A stretch of 64,000 bases of DNA, from contig NZ_JBDVFA010000086.1 in assembly GCF_039941195.1 (NCBI RefSeq), forward strand, positions 1-64,000, given 5' to 3'. This document shows positions 52,950 to 61,713 of the stretch, in pieces. Source of the stretch: Aurantibacter_A sp039941195. GTDB lineage: Bacteria > Bacteroidota > Bacteroidia > Flavobacteriales > Flavobacteriaceae. The translations under genes and the position numbers were made by a program. Every line of letters starts with the position of its first letter. Positions within the stretch are counted from its first letter, which is position 1. The notes beneath the pieces are model-generated. The model did no database searches. It saw nothing but the letters and a program-made list of their open reading frames with translations, and had not been told where the DNA came from.

Positions 52950-53876
52950 ATGAGCGAATTAAGTGTAAAACACTTACTAGGAATTAAATATCTCAACAAA
53001 AGTGATATTCAACTCATTTTTGAAACTGCTGATCATTTTAAAGAAGTAATTAATCGTTCGATTAAGAAAGTACCTTCCTTACGTGATATTACAATAGCAA
53101 ATATCTTTTTTGAAAATAGTACGCGTACAAAGCTCTCTTTTGAATTAGCTGAAAAACGTTTGTCGGCTGATGTTATTAATTTCTCAGCTGGGCAGTCATC
53201 TGTTAAGAAAGGTGAAACCCTTATTGATACGGTTAATAATATTCTCTCCATGAAAGTTGACATGGTTGTAATGAGACATCCTAATCCGGGAGCAGGGATA
53301 TTTCTATCAAAACATGTAAATGCTGCCATTGTTAATGCTGGTGATGGGGCACATGAGCACCCAACTCAGGCGTTGCTCGATTCATATTCCATTCGTGAAC
53401 GTTTTGGACAAGTTGCTGGAAAGAACATAGTAATTGTAGGAGATATTTTGCATTCTCGTGTGGCCTTGTCAAATATATTTGCTTTAAAATTACAGGGAGC
53501 AAATGTGAAGGTTTGTGGTCCAAAAACGCTCATGCCAAAGTATATTGAAAGTTTAGGTGTTACTGTCGAAACTGATTTGAGAAAAGCATTGGAATGGTGT
53601 GATGTAGCTAATATGTTACGTGTTCAAAATGAACGCATGGATATGAGTTATTTTCCTACTACAAGAGAATATGCACAGCAATTTGGTGTAAATAAGGCCT
53701 TGTTGAATAGTTTAGATAAGGAGATTACAATAATGCATCCTGGTCCAATTAATAGAGGGGTAGAGATAACAAGTGACGTTGCAGATTCAGATCAAAGTAT
53801 TATATTGAATCAAGTTGAAAACGGAGTAGCGATTCGTATGGCAGTAATTTATCTGTTGGCTTCGAAAATAAAATAA
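52950..53876 (+). CDS. pyrB: Aspartate carbamoyltransferase, catalytic subunit
   Basis: A 308-residue enzyme of pyrimidine synthesis. The carbamoyl-phosphate loop is FENSTRTKLSFELAEKRL (about residues 51-68), and the later HPTQALLDSYSI and HPGPINRGVEI complete the signature. No regulatory subunit gene (pyrI) follows, so the enzyme is probably the unregulated trimer type that works together with PyrR control. It is the second gene of a cluster with the small rnz-linked protein and rnz. Confidence 0.96.
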   Translation: MSELSVKHLLGIKYLNKSDIQLIFETADHFKEVINRSIKKVPSLRDITIANIFFENSTRTKLSFELAEKRLSADVINFSAGQSSVKKGETLIDTVNNILSMKVDMVVMRHPNPGAGIFLSKHVNAAIVNAGDGAHEHPTQALLDSYSIRERFGQVAGKNIVIVGDILHSRVALSNIFALKLQGANVKVCGPKTLMPKYIESLGVTVETDLRKALEWCDVANMLRVQNERMDMSYFPTTREYAQQFGVNKALLNSLDKEITIMHPGPINRGVEITSDVADSDQSIILNQVENGVAIRMAVIYLLASKIK

Positions 53877-53881
53877 GACAC

Positions 53882-54214
53882 ATGATATTTGATAAAAAAG
53901 ATAACACCACAACGGTGTTTCAAGAGAATATTTCTTTGGCTGAGTTTTTGAAAAACTTGAAAGAAGCTTATCCGAAAATAAAAGATGACCATTTAATTAT
54001 AAATCTCTTTTCTTTTTCAGCATTAACTGCTGATGATATTTTAGAGTTTTTACAAATTTCGAATGAACATCGCGCATTAAATAAGTCGTTTGTGCTGGTT
54101 ACCGCTAAAGTAAGCTATGATGATGCGCCTGAAGAAATTTGTGTAGTACCAACAATACGTGAAGCGCATGATTTTATAGAAATGGAAGAAATCGAAAGGG
54201 ACCTCGATTTATGA
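53882..54214 (+). CDS. Small protein translationally coupled to rnz
   Basis: A 110-residue cytoplasmic protein of unknown function. Its alternating helix/strand pattern (LAEFLKNLKEAYP, HLIINLFSFSALTADDILEFLQIS, KSFVLVTAKVSYDD) looks like a STAS-like alpha/beta fold, but I cannot assign it. Its last codons overlap the rnz start (ATGA at 54211-54214), so the two are translated together. It may assist RNase Z; this is inferred from position. Confidence 0.65.
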   Translation: MIFDKKDNTTTVFQENISLAEFLKNLKEAYPKIKDDHLIINLFSFSALTADDILEFLQISNEHRALNKSFVLVTAKVSYDDAPEEICVVPTIREAHDFIEMEEIERDLDL

Positions 54215-55116
54215 ATCTAACTATTTTAGGTTGTTACGCTGCGACTCCAAGATCACTTACTAACCCAACATCTCAAGTTTTAGAAATTAAAAACCACATG
54301 TTTTTAATTGATTGTGGCGAAGGAACACAAGTGCAATTACGCAAGCATAAAATTAAATTTTCACGTATCAATCATATTTTTATCTCGCATTTACACGGTG
54401 ATCACTTTTTTGGGCTTCCTGGTTTAATATCTACTTTTCGTCTTTTAGGAAGAGATAAAGAAATGCATATTTATGGACCTAAAGGGATTAAAGAGGCCAT
54501 TACATTATTACTTAAATTAGGAGATTCTTGGACAAATTATTTATTGATTTTTCATGAACTATCGTCTAAAGAAAGTGAACTTGTTTACGAAGACGATAAA
54601 GTAACCATTGAAACAATTCCTTTAAATCATAGAGTGTATACCAATGGCTTTCTTTTTAAGGAAAAATTAGGTGAACGAAAATTGAATATTGACGCAGTTT
54701 CTAAATTGAATATTGATAAGGCATATTATCATAATATAAAAAAAGGAAAAAATATTTTTTTAGATGATGGTCGAGAAATTAAAAATGAGTTATTGACTTT
54801 TGACCCTCCCGCACCTAAAAGTTATGCTTTTTGTAGTGATACCACATATAAACCAAACATAATCCCTCTAATCAAAAATGTTGACGCATTATATCACGAG
54901 TCAACTTTTTTAGAATCTGAAGAGCATTTAACAGAGCGAACAAAACATGCTACTGCTAAACAAGCTGCCACTATAGCTAAAGATGCTAATGTAAAGAAGC
55001 TTATTTTAGGACATTATTCAACACGCTATAAGTCCATTGAACTTTTTAAAGAAGAAGCGAGAACTGTTTTTGCAAATGTTGAATTAGCTGACGACGGTAA
55101 AGTATTTGCTTTATAA
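54211..55116 (+). CDS. rnz: Ribonuclease Z
   Basis: A 301-residue Zn-dependent metallo-beta-lactamase that processes tRNA 3' ends. The metal site is SHLHGDHFFGLPG (about residues 60-72); further ligands lie in PLNHRV, CSDTTY and LGHYSTRY near the end. LIDCGEGTQVQL is the family start. Length is normal for the short bacterial form. It overlaps the small gene upstream and ends the pyrR cluster. Confidence 0.94.
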   Translation: MNLTILGCYAATPRSLTNPTSQVLEIKNHMFLIDCGEGTQVQLRKHKIKFSRINHIFISHLHGDHFFGLPGLISTFRLLGRDKEMHIYGPKGIKEAITLLLKLGDSWTNYLLIFHELSSKESELVYEDDKVTIETIPLNHRVYTNGFLFKEKLGERKLNIDAVSKLNIDKAYYHNIKKGKNIFLDDGREIKNELLTFDPPAPKSYAFCSDTTYKPNIIPLIKNVDALYHESTFLESEEHLTERTKHATAKQAATIAKDANVKKLILGHYSTRYKSIELFKEEARTVFANVELADDGKVFAL

Positions 55117-55205
55117 TAAACGTCTTTAAATTTTTGATGTAAAGGATACCTCATTTACCTTTCTTTTTCTGAACTTTACCTATCTTGTTTATTGATTAAG
55201 TTATC

Positions 55206-55853
55206 ATGGAAAAAGACCTAAGTAATTATAGAAGATCATATGAGAAAAGTGCTTTAACAGAAAGCGTTATTTCTAATAACCCAATGCAACTTTTTCAAAC
55301 ATGGTTTTACGAAGTTGAAAATTCAGAAAGTAGTGAAGAGCATAATGCCATGACCGTTTCTACTATTGGTTTAGACGGTTTTCCTAAAAATAGAGTGGTG
55401 CTTTTAAAAAAGTATACAGAAGAAGGTTTTATTTTTTACACCAATTATAATAGTGAAAAAGGGAAGGCTATTGCGGAGAATTCAAACGTATGTATTTCAT
55501 TTTTCTGGCCAGTTATGGAGCGTCAAATTATTATAAAAGGAAAAGCGGAAAAAATTAACCAAAACCTTTCTGATGGTTACTTTGAGTCACGACCTGATGG
55601 TAGTAAGTTAGGTGCAATCGTATCTAATCAAAGTATGGTAATTCCATCACGCGAATTTCTTGAAAATAAGTTGAAGAATTTAGAGGAAGAATTAAGCGGT
55701 AAAGAAATAATAAGACCTGATTATTGGGGGGGCTATATAGTTAAACCGATAGTTATGGAATTCTGGCAAGGTAGGCCAAATAGGTTACATGACCGTATTC
55801 GTTATTCACTGGAAGAAAATTTTGAATGGAGAATTGAAAGATTAGCACCTTAG
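55206..55853 (+). CDS. pdxH: Pyridoxamine 5'-phosphate oxidase
   Basis: A 215-residue FMN enzyme that forms pyridoxal 5'-phosphate. The family pattern is NRVVLLKKYTEEGFIFYTNYNSEKG (about residues 58-82), FFWPVMERQIIIKG, ESRPDGSKLGAIVSNQS and the C-terminal PIVMEFWQGRPNRLHDRIRY. All FMN- and substrate-binding segments are present. It is monocistronic; the sixA gene follows after a 45-base gap. Confidence 0.95.
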   Translation: MEKDLSNYRRSYEKSALTESVISNNPMQLFQTWFYEVENSESSEEHNAMTVSTIGLDGFPKNRVVLLKKYTEEGFIFYTNYNSEKGKAIAENSNVCISFFWPVMERQIIIKGKAEKINQNLSDGYFESRPDGSKLGAIVSNQSMVIPSREFLENKLKNLEEELSGKEIIRPDYWGGYIVKPIVMEFWQGRPNRLHDRIRYSLEENFEWRIERLAP

Positions 55854-55898
55854 CGAAAGATAGTAATACTTCATTTTACGCATTTTAAGCCCTTAATT

Positions 55899-56387
55899 AT
55901 GAAAAAATTAATCCTTGTTCGTCACGGAAAATCATCTTGGGCGTATTCTGTTAGTGATCGAGACCGCCCACTTTCAGAACGCGGTATTAATGATGCAATT
56001 TTGGTTAGTGATAAAGTAGCCGAAAACGCCATTGAAATAGATGCGATTTTTTCTAGTCCAGCGAATAGAGCATTGCATACCTGTACTATTTTCTTACGAC
56101 AACTTTATTTGCCTTTAAGTAAATTAGAAATACGAAATGAGCTTTATGATTTTTCGGGAAATGAAGTTTTAAATGTGGTAAAGAATTTAAATGATAACCT
56201 TAATTCGGTTATGATTTTCGGCCATAATCATGCTTTTACCCATATTGCCAATTCTTTAGGAAATAACTATATTGACAATGTTCCTACTAGCGGTTTAGTT
56301 GATTTGAATTTTGAAGTGGAAAGCTGGTCAGAAATTACAAAAGGAACAACACAACGGCTAATTTTTCCCAAACAACTTCGAGGATGA
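55899..56387 (+). CDS. SixA-like histidine phosphatase
   Basis: A 162-residue protein of the histidine phosphatase (phosphoglycerate mutase-like) superfamily. The catalytic motif is LVRHGKSSWA (His8 and Arg7), and the second His is in FGHNHAF (about residue 109). SixA proteins dephosphorylate phosphohistidine of phosphotransfer proteins in E. coli. Its stop overlaps the start of ppk1 (ATGA), so it is co-translated with polyphosphate kinase, itself a phosphohistidine enzyme. Confidence 0.88.
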   Translation: MKKLILVRHGKSSWAYSVSDRDRPLSERGINDAILVSDKVAENAIEIDAIFSSPANRALHTCTIFLRQLYLPLSKLEIRNELYDFSGNEVLNVVKNLNDNLNSVMIFGHNHAFTHIANSLGNNYIDNVPTSGLVDLNFEVESWSEITKGTTQRLIFPKQLRG

Positions 56388-58459
56388 ATAAAGTAAAGAA
56401 TAAGTATATAAATAGAGAAATAAGTTGGTTGCGTTTTAACGAACGAGTACTTCAAGAAAGTGCAGATAAAAAAGTGCCGCTTATAGAAAGACTTCGTTTT
56501 TTAGGAATTTTTTCTAATAATTTAGATGAATTTTTTAAAGTTCGGTATGCAACTGTTAAACGAATTTTTGATGCTGGTAAGAGTGGTAAAAGTGTACTAG
56601 GGGGTGATACTGCAAAAGATTTGCTAGAAGAAATTACCAAGATTGTTATTCAACAACAATCGCAAAGTTTAGATATTCTAAAAGAAATTGAAGATGAGTT
56701 AGAACAGCAGGATATTTTTATACTTCAAGAGAACGAATTAAGTGAAAGTCAACAGCTTTTTGTAAAAGATTATTTTATAAAAAATGTAAGTCCACGATTA
56801 ATGACTATCATTTTGGATGAGGTAACTCAATTTCCAATGCTAAAGGATACTGCCGCTTATTTGGCAGTAAAAATGGTAATGGTAGATGTAGAAAGTGAAA
56901 GCAAAAATCAAGAAACTCAGTATGCCTTAATAGAAATTGCTAAAGGTATAGAGCGTTTTGTAGAATTACCCCACGAAAATGGGAAAAGCTACATTATAAT
57001 GCTCGATGATTTAATTCGATATTGTCTTCGACATATTTTTAATATGTTTAACTACGAGTCAATATCTGCGCATATGATAAAAATTACACGTGATGCAGAA
57101 CTTGATATTGATAATGATTTAAGCAAAAGTTTTATTGAAAAAATATCTTCTAGCGTAGAACACAGGAAAATTAGCGATCCGGTACGTTTTGTTTATGACA
57201 AAAGTATAGGTAATGATACGCTTATGTTTTTGAAAGAAAAAATGGCTATCGAGGATGCAGATAGTGTGATACCAGGTGGTCGTTATCACAATAAATGTGA
57301 TTATATGGGTTTTCCAAGTTTAGGCAGAACCGATTTATTATACGATAAAATAGTACCGCTACCTGTTGTTGGTTTAAATTGGGAAGGTAGCCTGTTGGAA
57401 AAAATTGCCGAAAAGGATTATTTGCAATACACGCCTTATCACACTTTTGCATACGTGCTAAAGTTTTTAAGAGAGGCTGCACTTGATCCCAAAGTACGTG
57501 CGATAAAATTAACGGTGTATCGTCTAGCAAATAATTCTCAGGTAGCTACAGCACTTATCAATGCTGCAAAAAATGGTAAAAACGTAACGGTGCAAATTGA
57601 ACTGCAAGCTCGTTTTGATGAGCAAGCAAATATCCAATACGCCGAGCAATTACAAGCGGAAGGTGTAAAGTTAATCTTTGGTGTACCGGGCTTAAAAGTA
57701 CACAGTAAAATATGTATTATAGAACGCGAGGAACCTGAAGGTTTAAAGCGATACGGATTTATAAGTACTGGTAACTTTAATGAATCTACTGCGAAAATTT
57801 ATACGGATTATACTTTGTTTACAGCAAGTGCGCCAATATTAAAAGAACTGAATAAGGTATTTGACTTTTTTGAAACTACCTATAAAATTAAAAAATTTAA
57901 GCATTTAATTGTTTCTCCACATTATACCGAACGTAAGTTCAAAAAATTAATTAATCAAGAAATTGAAAATGCTAAGGCCGGAAAAGAGGCTTTCATTAAA
58001 ATTAAGATGAATAGTTTTACGTCCTATAAAATGATTGATAAGCTTTACGAAGCTAGTCAGGCTGGGGTTAAAATCCAATTAATTATTAGAGGAATATGTT
58101 GTTTAATACCTGGTATAGAAGGTTTAAGTGAAAATATTGAAGCAATTAGTATTGTGGATAAATTTTTAGAACACCCAAGGTTATTTATTTTCTGTAATGG
58201 AGGCGATACGAAAATGTATATTTCATCGGCTGATTTTATGACTCGAAATATAGAAAATAGGGTAGAAGTCGGTTGTCCGATTTATGATGAAGATATTAAA
58301 AAGGAGCTTTTGGACACCTTTGAAATAGCATGGAGTGATAATTTGAAAGCTCGAGTTTTTAATGAAGCACAAGATAATGTATACCGTGAAATTAATGGGC
58401 CAGAGGTACGTTCTCAATTTGCAACCTATGATTATTATCTAGCTAAAACCAATAAATAA
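56384..58459 (+). CDS. ppk1: Polyphosphate kinase 1
   Basis: A 691-residue enzyme that makes inorganic polyphosphate from ATP. The start NREISWLRFNERVLQES is the PPK1 N-domain. The phosphohistidine lies in GLKVHSKICIIERE (about residue 442) and the second catalytic region in RLFIFCNGGDTKMYISSADFM (about 603). The ISTGNFNEST motif is also present. All four PPK1 domains fit. The translational overlap with the sixA-like gene is four bases. Confidence 0.96.
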   Translation: MNKVKNKYINREISWLRFNERVLQESADKKVPLIERLRFLGIFSNNLDEFFKVRYATVKRIFDAGKSGKSVLGGDTAKDLLEEITKIVIQQQSQSLDILKEIEDELEQQDIFILQENELSESQQLFVKDYFIKNVSPRLMTIILDEVTQFPMLKDTAAYLAVKMVMVDVESESKNQETQYALIEIAKGIERFVELPHENGKSYIIMLDDLIRYCLRHIFNMFNYESISAHMIKITRDAELDIDNDLSKSFIEKISSSVEHRKISDPVRFVYDKSIGNDTLMFLKEKMAIEDADSVIPGGRYHNKCDYMGFPSLGRTDLLYDKIVPLPVVGLNWEGSLLEKIAEKDYLQYTPYHTFAYVLKFLREAALDPKVRAIKLTVYRLANNSQVATALINAAKNGKNVTVQIELQARFDEQANIQYAEQLQAEGVKLIFGVPGLKVHSKICIIEREEPEGLKRYGFISTGNFNESTAKIYTDYTLFTASAPILKELNKVFDFFETTYKIKKFKHLIVSPHYTERKFKKLINQEIENAKAGKEAFIKIKMNSFTSYKMIDKLYEASQAGVKIQLIIRGICCLIPGIEGLSENIEAISIVDKFLEHPRLFIFCNGGDTKMYISSADFMTRNIENRVEVGCPIYDEDIKKELLDTFEIAWSDNLKARVFNEAQDNVYREINGPEVRSQFATYDYYLAKTNK

Positions 58460-58482
58460 GTACTTTAGTTATAGCGTTAAGG

Positions 58483-59064
58483 TTAACCATGAATAGTTTC
58501 TGAAGTACCTAAGTTTTTCATGATTTCTGCTTCGTAATTTAATAGATCTTGCCACTTTTTATTAACCTCTTCGAGGTTGCCATACTGTCTGGCAAATTTC
58601 AAAAACATAGTATAGTGACTAGCTTCACTTACCATTAGTTTGTGATAAAAATCTGCCAGTTCTTTATCATCGAGTTGTTCGGATAATAAGCGGAATCTTT
58701 CACAACTTCGCGCTTCTATTAATCCCGCATATAATAGACGATGAACTAGTTGTGTAGTTCTACTGCCTCCTTTAGGGAAAAATTTAATCAATTGTATAAC
58801 GTATTCATCCTTTCTATCTCTTCCTAGTTTTTCACCACGTGCTAATATGCGATCATGTACCATTTTAAAATGACCCATTTCCTCTCTCGAAAGGGCTATC
58901 ATTTCTTCAATTAATTCGGAATATTCAGGGAAACTAACGATAAGCGAAATTGCAGTACTCGCAGCCTTTTGTTCGCAATAAGCATGGTCTGTAAGAATCT
59001 CATCTATATTTTTTTCTACAATATTTACCCATCTCGGGTCGGTAGGAAGTTTTAAACCAAGCAT
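58483..59064 (-). CDS. miaE: tRNA-(ms2io6A)-hydroxylase MiaE
   Basis: A 193-residue ferritin-like di-iron enzyme that hydroxylates the isopentenyl group at A37 of some tRNAs. The metal ligands lie in IALSREEMGHFKMVHDR (about residue 77) and EARSCERF (about 125), with SEASHYTMF near 157 giving the C-terminal Glu/His. The length is near the family norm. It is divergent from the TMEM220-like gene. mnmA, rnz, rluA-like and rsmD in the window also act on RNA modification or processing. Confidence 0.92.
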   Translation of the reverse strand: MLGLKLPTDPRWVNIVEKNIDEILTDHAYCEQKAASTAISLIVSFPEYSELIEEMIALSREEMGHFKMVHDRILARGEKLGRDRKDEYVIQLIKFFPKGGSRTTQLVHRLLYAGLIEARSCERFRLLSEQLDDKELADFYHKLMVSEASHYTMFLKFARQYGNLEEVNKKWQDLLNYEAEIMKNLGTSETIHG

Positions 59065-59094
59065 TGATTACAAATTTTATCAAAAGTACTAGTA

Positions 59095-59123
59095 TTGAAA
59101 AATGTTTCAAAACTTTATATTTG
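59095..59123 (+). promoter_or_regulatory. Promoter of the TMEM220-like gene, leaderless
   Basis: TTG at 59095-59097 and TATATTTG at 59116-59123 with an 18-base spacer match the consensus well. The box ends five bases before the A of the ATG at 59128, as at rnpB, so the message would begin with the start codon. Confidence 0.55.
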
Positions 59124-59127
59124 TAAC

Positions 59128-59475
59128 ATGAAGTCATTTGCAAAAATTTTCGCATGGATATATGGAATTCTAAGTATTACCTCCGCTGTTTTGCAATACA
59201 ATGATCCAGATCCACTTTTATGGATAGTTATTTATGCAATTGCTGCATTAGTTTCTTTTGGTGTGGCCCTGAATAGAGTGTCTTATTTGCTGCCACTAAT
59301 TTTTGGTGTACTTGGTGTTTTAGGAGCTATTTATGTGTATCCTGAAACATTTGAAGGATTTGAAATTGGTAAGGGTGATATTAAAAATATTGAAGAGGGT
59401 AGGGAGGCGTTCGGATTAATAATTATGTCTGTTGCAATGTTCTTTTTTGCTTGGTACCGAAAAAGAAATTTATAA
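59128..59475 (+). CDS. TMEM220-like membrane protein
   Basis: I use the ATG at 59128 (MKSFAKIFAWIYG, 115 residues), because the longer frame from 59095 begins in the promoter. It has four membrane helices (about residues 5-22, 30-50, 53-71 and 93-110) and the conserved segment VLQYNDPDPLLWIVIYAIAA of the TMEM220 family. Function is unknown. The end overlaps the dnaX end by six bases, convergently. Confidence 0.85.
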   Translation: MKSFAKIFAWIYGILSITSAVLQYNDPDPLLWIVIYAIAALVSFGVALNRVSYLLPLIFGVLGVLGAIYVYPETFEGFEIGKGDIKNIEEGREAFGLIIMSVAMFFFAWYRKRNL

Positions 59476-61278
59476 ATCTAAATCAAACGTTTTACGAAGA
59501 AGGTCAATAGCTGGATTTTTTTCTCGTAGCTTTTCATATTTCTCCTCGGGTGTAAAAGCAAATTTTTTGGCAACAGCTTCATTAACTGTTATATTGAGTG
59601 AAATTTCGTAATTATTTAGCTTCTGTTTTAAATATTCCATTAACTCAAACTGCTCTCGTTCAATTTCAGTTTTCATAGTAGAATTAGGTAATTCTATCCA
59701 TAGTTTATTGTTTTCTCTAAGCGACGGAATATCAGAATTAAGGTTTGAGGCTAATATTTTTTGACCTTTAGCTTCAATTTTATTTACAAAATCTGCCCAA
59801 TGTTGGCGCATTTCTTCTTCTGTAAAAGGGTCTTTAGGAAGGTCAGCAGGGTTTATACGAACATCTTTTTTATTGAGCGCATGTTCTTTTTTCGCCTTTA
59901 AACTAGATATTGAAAGTCCTGAAACTTTCTTTGAGGGCATATTAATATTGATTTTTTTAACACTTGGTTTGGTTAAAATATCAGTAGTAATAATGGTTGT
60001 TGTTGGTTCAGTTTTATCTGAAATTAATTCTTCTTTCTCTGGTAAGTTTGTTGTGTTTTCTTTTGCTGGAGAAGTACTTGAATTAACAGCGTTAACTTTG
60101 GCTGTTGATTGCTCTTTTGGCGTATTTGCTACGAGATTTTTATTTTGATGAAAAAAGGAGGCTGGTACTAATTCAATAGTTTTACCTGCTAATGCGATTG
60201 ATTCAGGATTTTTTTTTTCATCCATATATTTTATGGATGCTAATTTCATTAATGCTAGTTCAACTAACAGTCGTTGATTTTTGCTACTACGATATTTAAG
60301 GTCGCAATCGTTCGCAATATCAATTGCCTTAAGTAGAAATTGACTCGATGTTTTTTTCGATTGCTCTTTATATTGTGCTTTAGCAGTTTCACCTACTTCT
60401 AAAAGTTCGATAGTTTGTTGATGTTGACAAACCATTAGATCTCTAAAATGTGAGGCAAGACCAGAAATAAAATGATGACCATCAAAACCCAATGCTAGTG
60501 TTTTATTAAATAGAACCAATAAATCAGGAATTTTGGAGGCTAATATTAAATCTGTTGCTTCAAAATAGGTGTCGTAATCAAGAACATTTAAATTTTCTGT
60601 AACTGCTTTTCTCGTCAATTGTTTGCCAGAAAAACTAACTACACGATCAAATATTGAAAGTGCATCACGCATGGCGCCATCTGCTTTTTGAGCAATTATA
60701 TGCAATGCGTCATCTTCTGCCTCAATACCTTGATTCTCTGCAATATATTTTAAGTATTCTGTAGCGTCTTTTACTGTAATTCGCTTAAAATCAAATATCT
60801 GACACCTAGATAATATTGTCGGTATGATCTTATGTTTTTCAGTAGTTGCTAAAATAAAAATAGCATGTTTAGGCGGTTCTTCTAATGTTTTTAAAAAAGC
60901 ATTAAAAGCAGCTTGCGAAAGCATATGAACCTCATCAATTATATATACCTTGTATTTGCCAACTTGAGGTGGTATACGTACCTGATCGGTTAAATTACGT
61001 ATATCGTCCACGGAGTTGTTCGATGCGGCATCTAATTCAAAAATGTTAAAAGCAAAATCTTCTTCTTCACTTACCTGACCATCTTGATTAATATTTTTCG
61101 CTAAAATTCTAGCACAAGAAGTTTTACCAACGCCTCTTGGCCCGGTAAATAGTAAAGCCTGTGCTAAATGGTTATTTTCAATGGCATTGGTAAGCGTATT
61201 GGTAATAGCCTTTTGACCCACAACATCTTTAAATGTTTGGGGACGGTATTTTCGAGCCGATACTACAAAAGGTTCCAA
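59470..61278 (-). CDS. dnaX: DNA polymerase III subunit gamma/tau
   Basis: A 602-residue clamp-loader subunit. The AAA+ core (about residues 1-240) has FTGPRGVGKTSCARILAK (Walker A), VYIIDEVHMLS (Walker B) and LSRCQIF (sensor 1 region). Domain III extends to about 350. The start is TTG at 61278 (MEPFVVSARKYRP); an in-frame TAA lies 12 bases earlier, so no alternative exists. The four-Cys zinc site of E. coli is reduced. Ten A at 60218-60209 (codons 354-357) are discussed as a slippage site. The tail (about 480-602) is the tau-specific part. Confidence 0.95.
   Translation of the reverse strand: MEPFVVSARKYRPQTFKDVVGQKAITNTLTNAIENNHLAQALLFTGPRGVGKTSCARILAKNINQDGQVSEEEDFAFNIFELDAASNNSVDDIRNLTDQVRIPPQVGKYKVYIIDEVHMLSQAAFNAFLKTLEEPPKHAIFILATTEKHKIIPTILSRCQIFDFKRITVKDATEYLKYIAENQGIEAEDDALHIIAQKADGAMRDALSIFDRVVSFSGKQLTRKAVTENLNVLDYDTYFEATDLILASKIPDLLVLFNKTLALGFDGHHFISGLASHFRDLMVCQHQQTIELLEVGETAKAQYKEQSKKTSSQFLLKAIDIANDCDLKYRSSKNQRLLVELALMKLASIKYMDEKKNPESIALAGKTIELVPASFFHQNKNLVANTPKEQSTAKVNAVNSSTSPAKENTTNLPEKEELISDKTEPTTTIITTDILTKPSVKKININMPSKKVSGLSISSLKAKKEHALNKKDVRINPADLPKDPFTEEEMRQHWADFVNKIEAKGQKILASNLNSDIPSLRENNKLWIELPNSTMKTEIEREQFELMEYLKQKLNNYEISLNITVNEAVAKKFAFTPEEKYEKLREKNPAIDLLRKTFDLDL
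60209..60218 (-). promoter_or_regulatory. A10 slippage site in dnaX
   Basis: The coding strand reads GAA AAA AAA AAT CCT at codons 354-358, a run of ten A. With one A added (or a -1 ribosomal shift) the frame reads K S and stops at TGA; with one A lost it reads I L N Q S H and stops at TAG. Either gives a product of about 358-362 residues containing only the clamp-loader core. Confidence 0.55.
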
Positions 61279-61303
61279 ATCGTGACTTTAATTGATAAGT
61301 ATA

Positions 61304-61311
61304 CAAATATA
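61304..61311 (-). promoter_or_regulatory. -7 box of dnaX
   Basis: CAAATATA on the plus strand reads TATATTTG on the minus strand, predicting a start near 61299, about 21 bases before the TTG start codon. No -33 TTG is seen. Confidence 0.4.
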
Positions 61312-61376
61312 AAAATCACATGGTTTTTAGCGTTTCTATTTACCGATATTCCATGTTTACTTATCAACAATTGCGC

Positions 61377-61384
61377 TACCTTTG
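61377..61384 (+). promoter_or_regulatory. -7 box of rnpB
   Basis: TACCTTTG matches TAnnTTTG and ends five to six bases before the rnpB 5' end, which is fixed by its P1 helix. A TGTTTA at 61354-61359 lies at the -33 distance. It calibrates the box-to-start spacing for the window. Confidence 0.65.
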
Positions 61385-61388
61385 CTCA

Positions 61389-61705
61389 CAGCAGGCCACC
61401 TTATCGCTATTCGCCTTGAGCGAATAGAGGAAAGTCCGGACACCATAGTGCAGTATAGCGGGTAACTCCCGTCATTGCGTCTCTGACGCAAGAGGACTAG
61501 TGCAACAGAAAGCAAGTACAGTTAGGCTGTAGTGAAACCAGGTAAACTCTATACGGTGCAACGCCATGTAAATCAGTGTTTGAGGGCTGCACGCCCAAAC
61601 TGAAGGGTAGGCGGATTGAATCTTAGAGTAATTTAAGACCGAGATAAATGATAAGGACAACACCTCGGTGTTGGACAGAATCCGGCTTATGGCCTGCTTT
61701 TTTTA
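61389..61705 (+). ncRNA. rnpB: RNase P RNA
   Basis: The catalytic RNA of tRNA 5' processing, about 317 bases, bacterial type A layout. The conserved cores are visible: GAGGAAAGTCCGGAC at 61428-61442 and ACAGAATCCGGCTTA at 61675-61689. The P1 helix joins AGCAGGCCA at 61390-61398 with TGGCCTGCT at 61690-61698, which sets both ends, and a T run follows (61698-61704). It has its own promoter and lies between dnaX and the rluA-like gene. Confidence 0.96.
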
Positions 61706-61713
61706 TAAATAAT

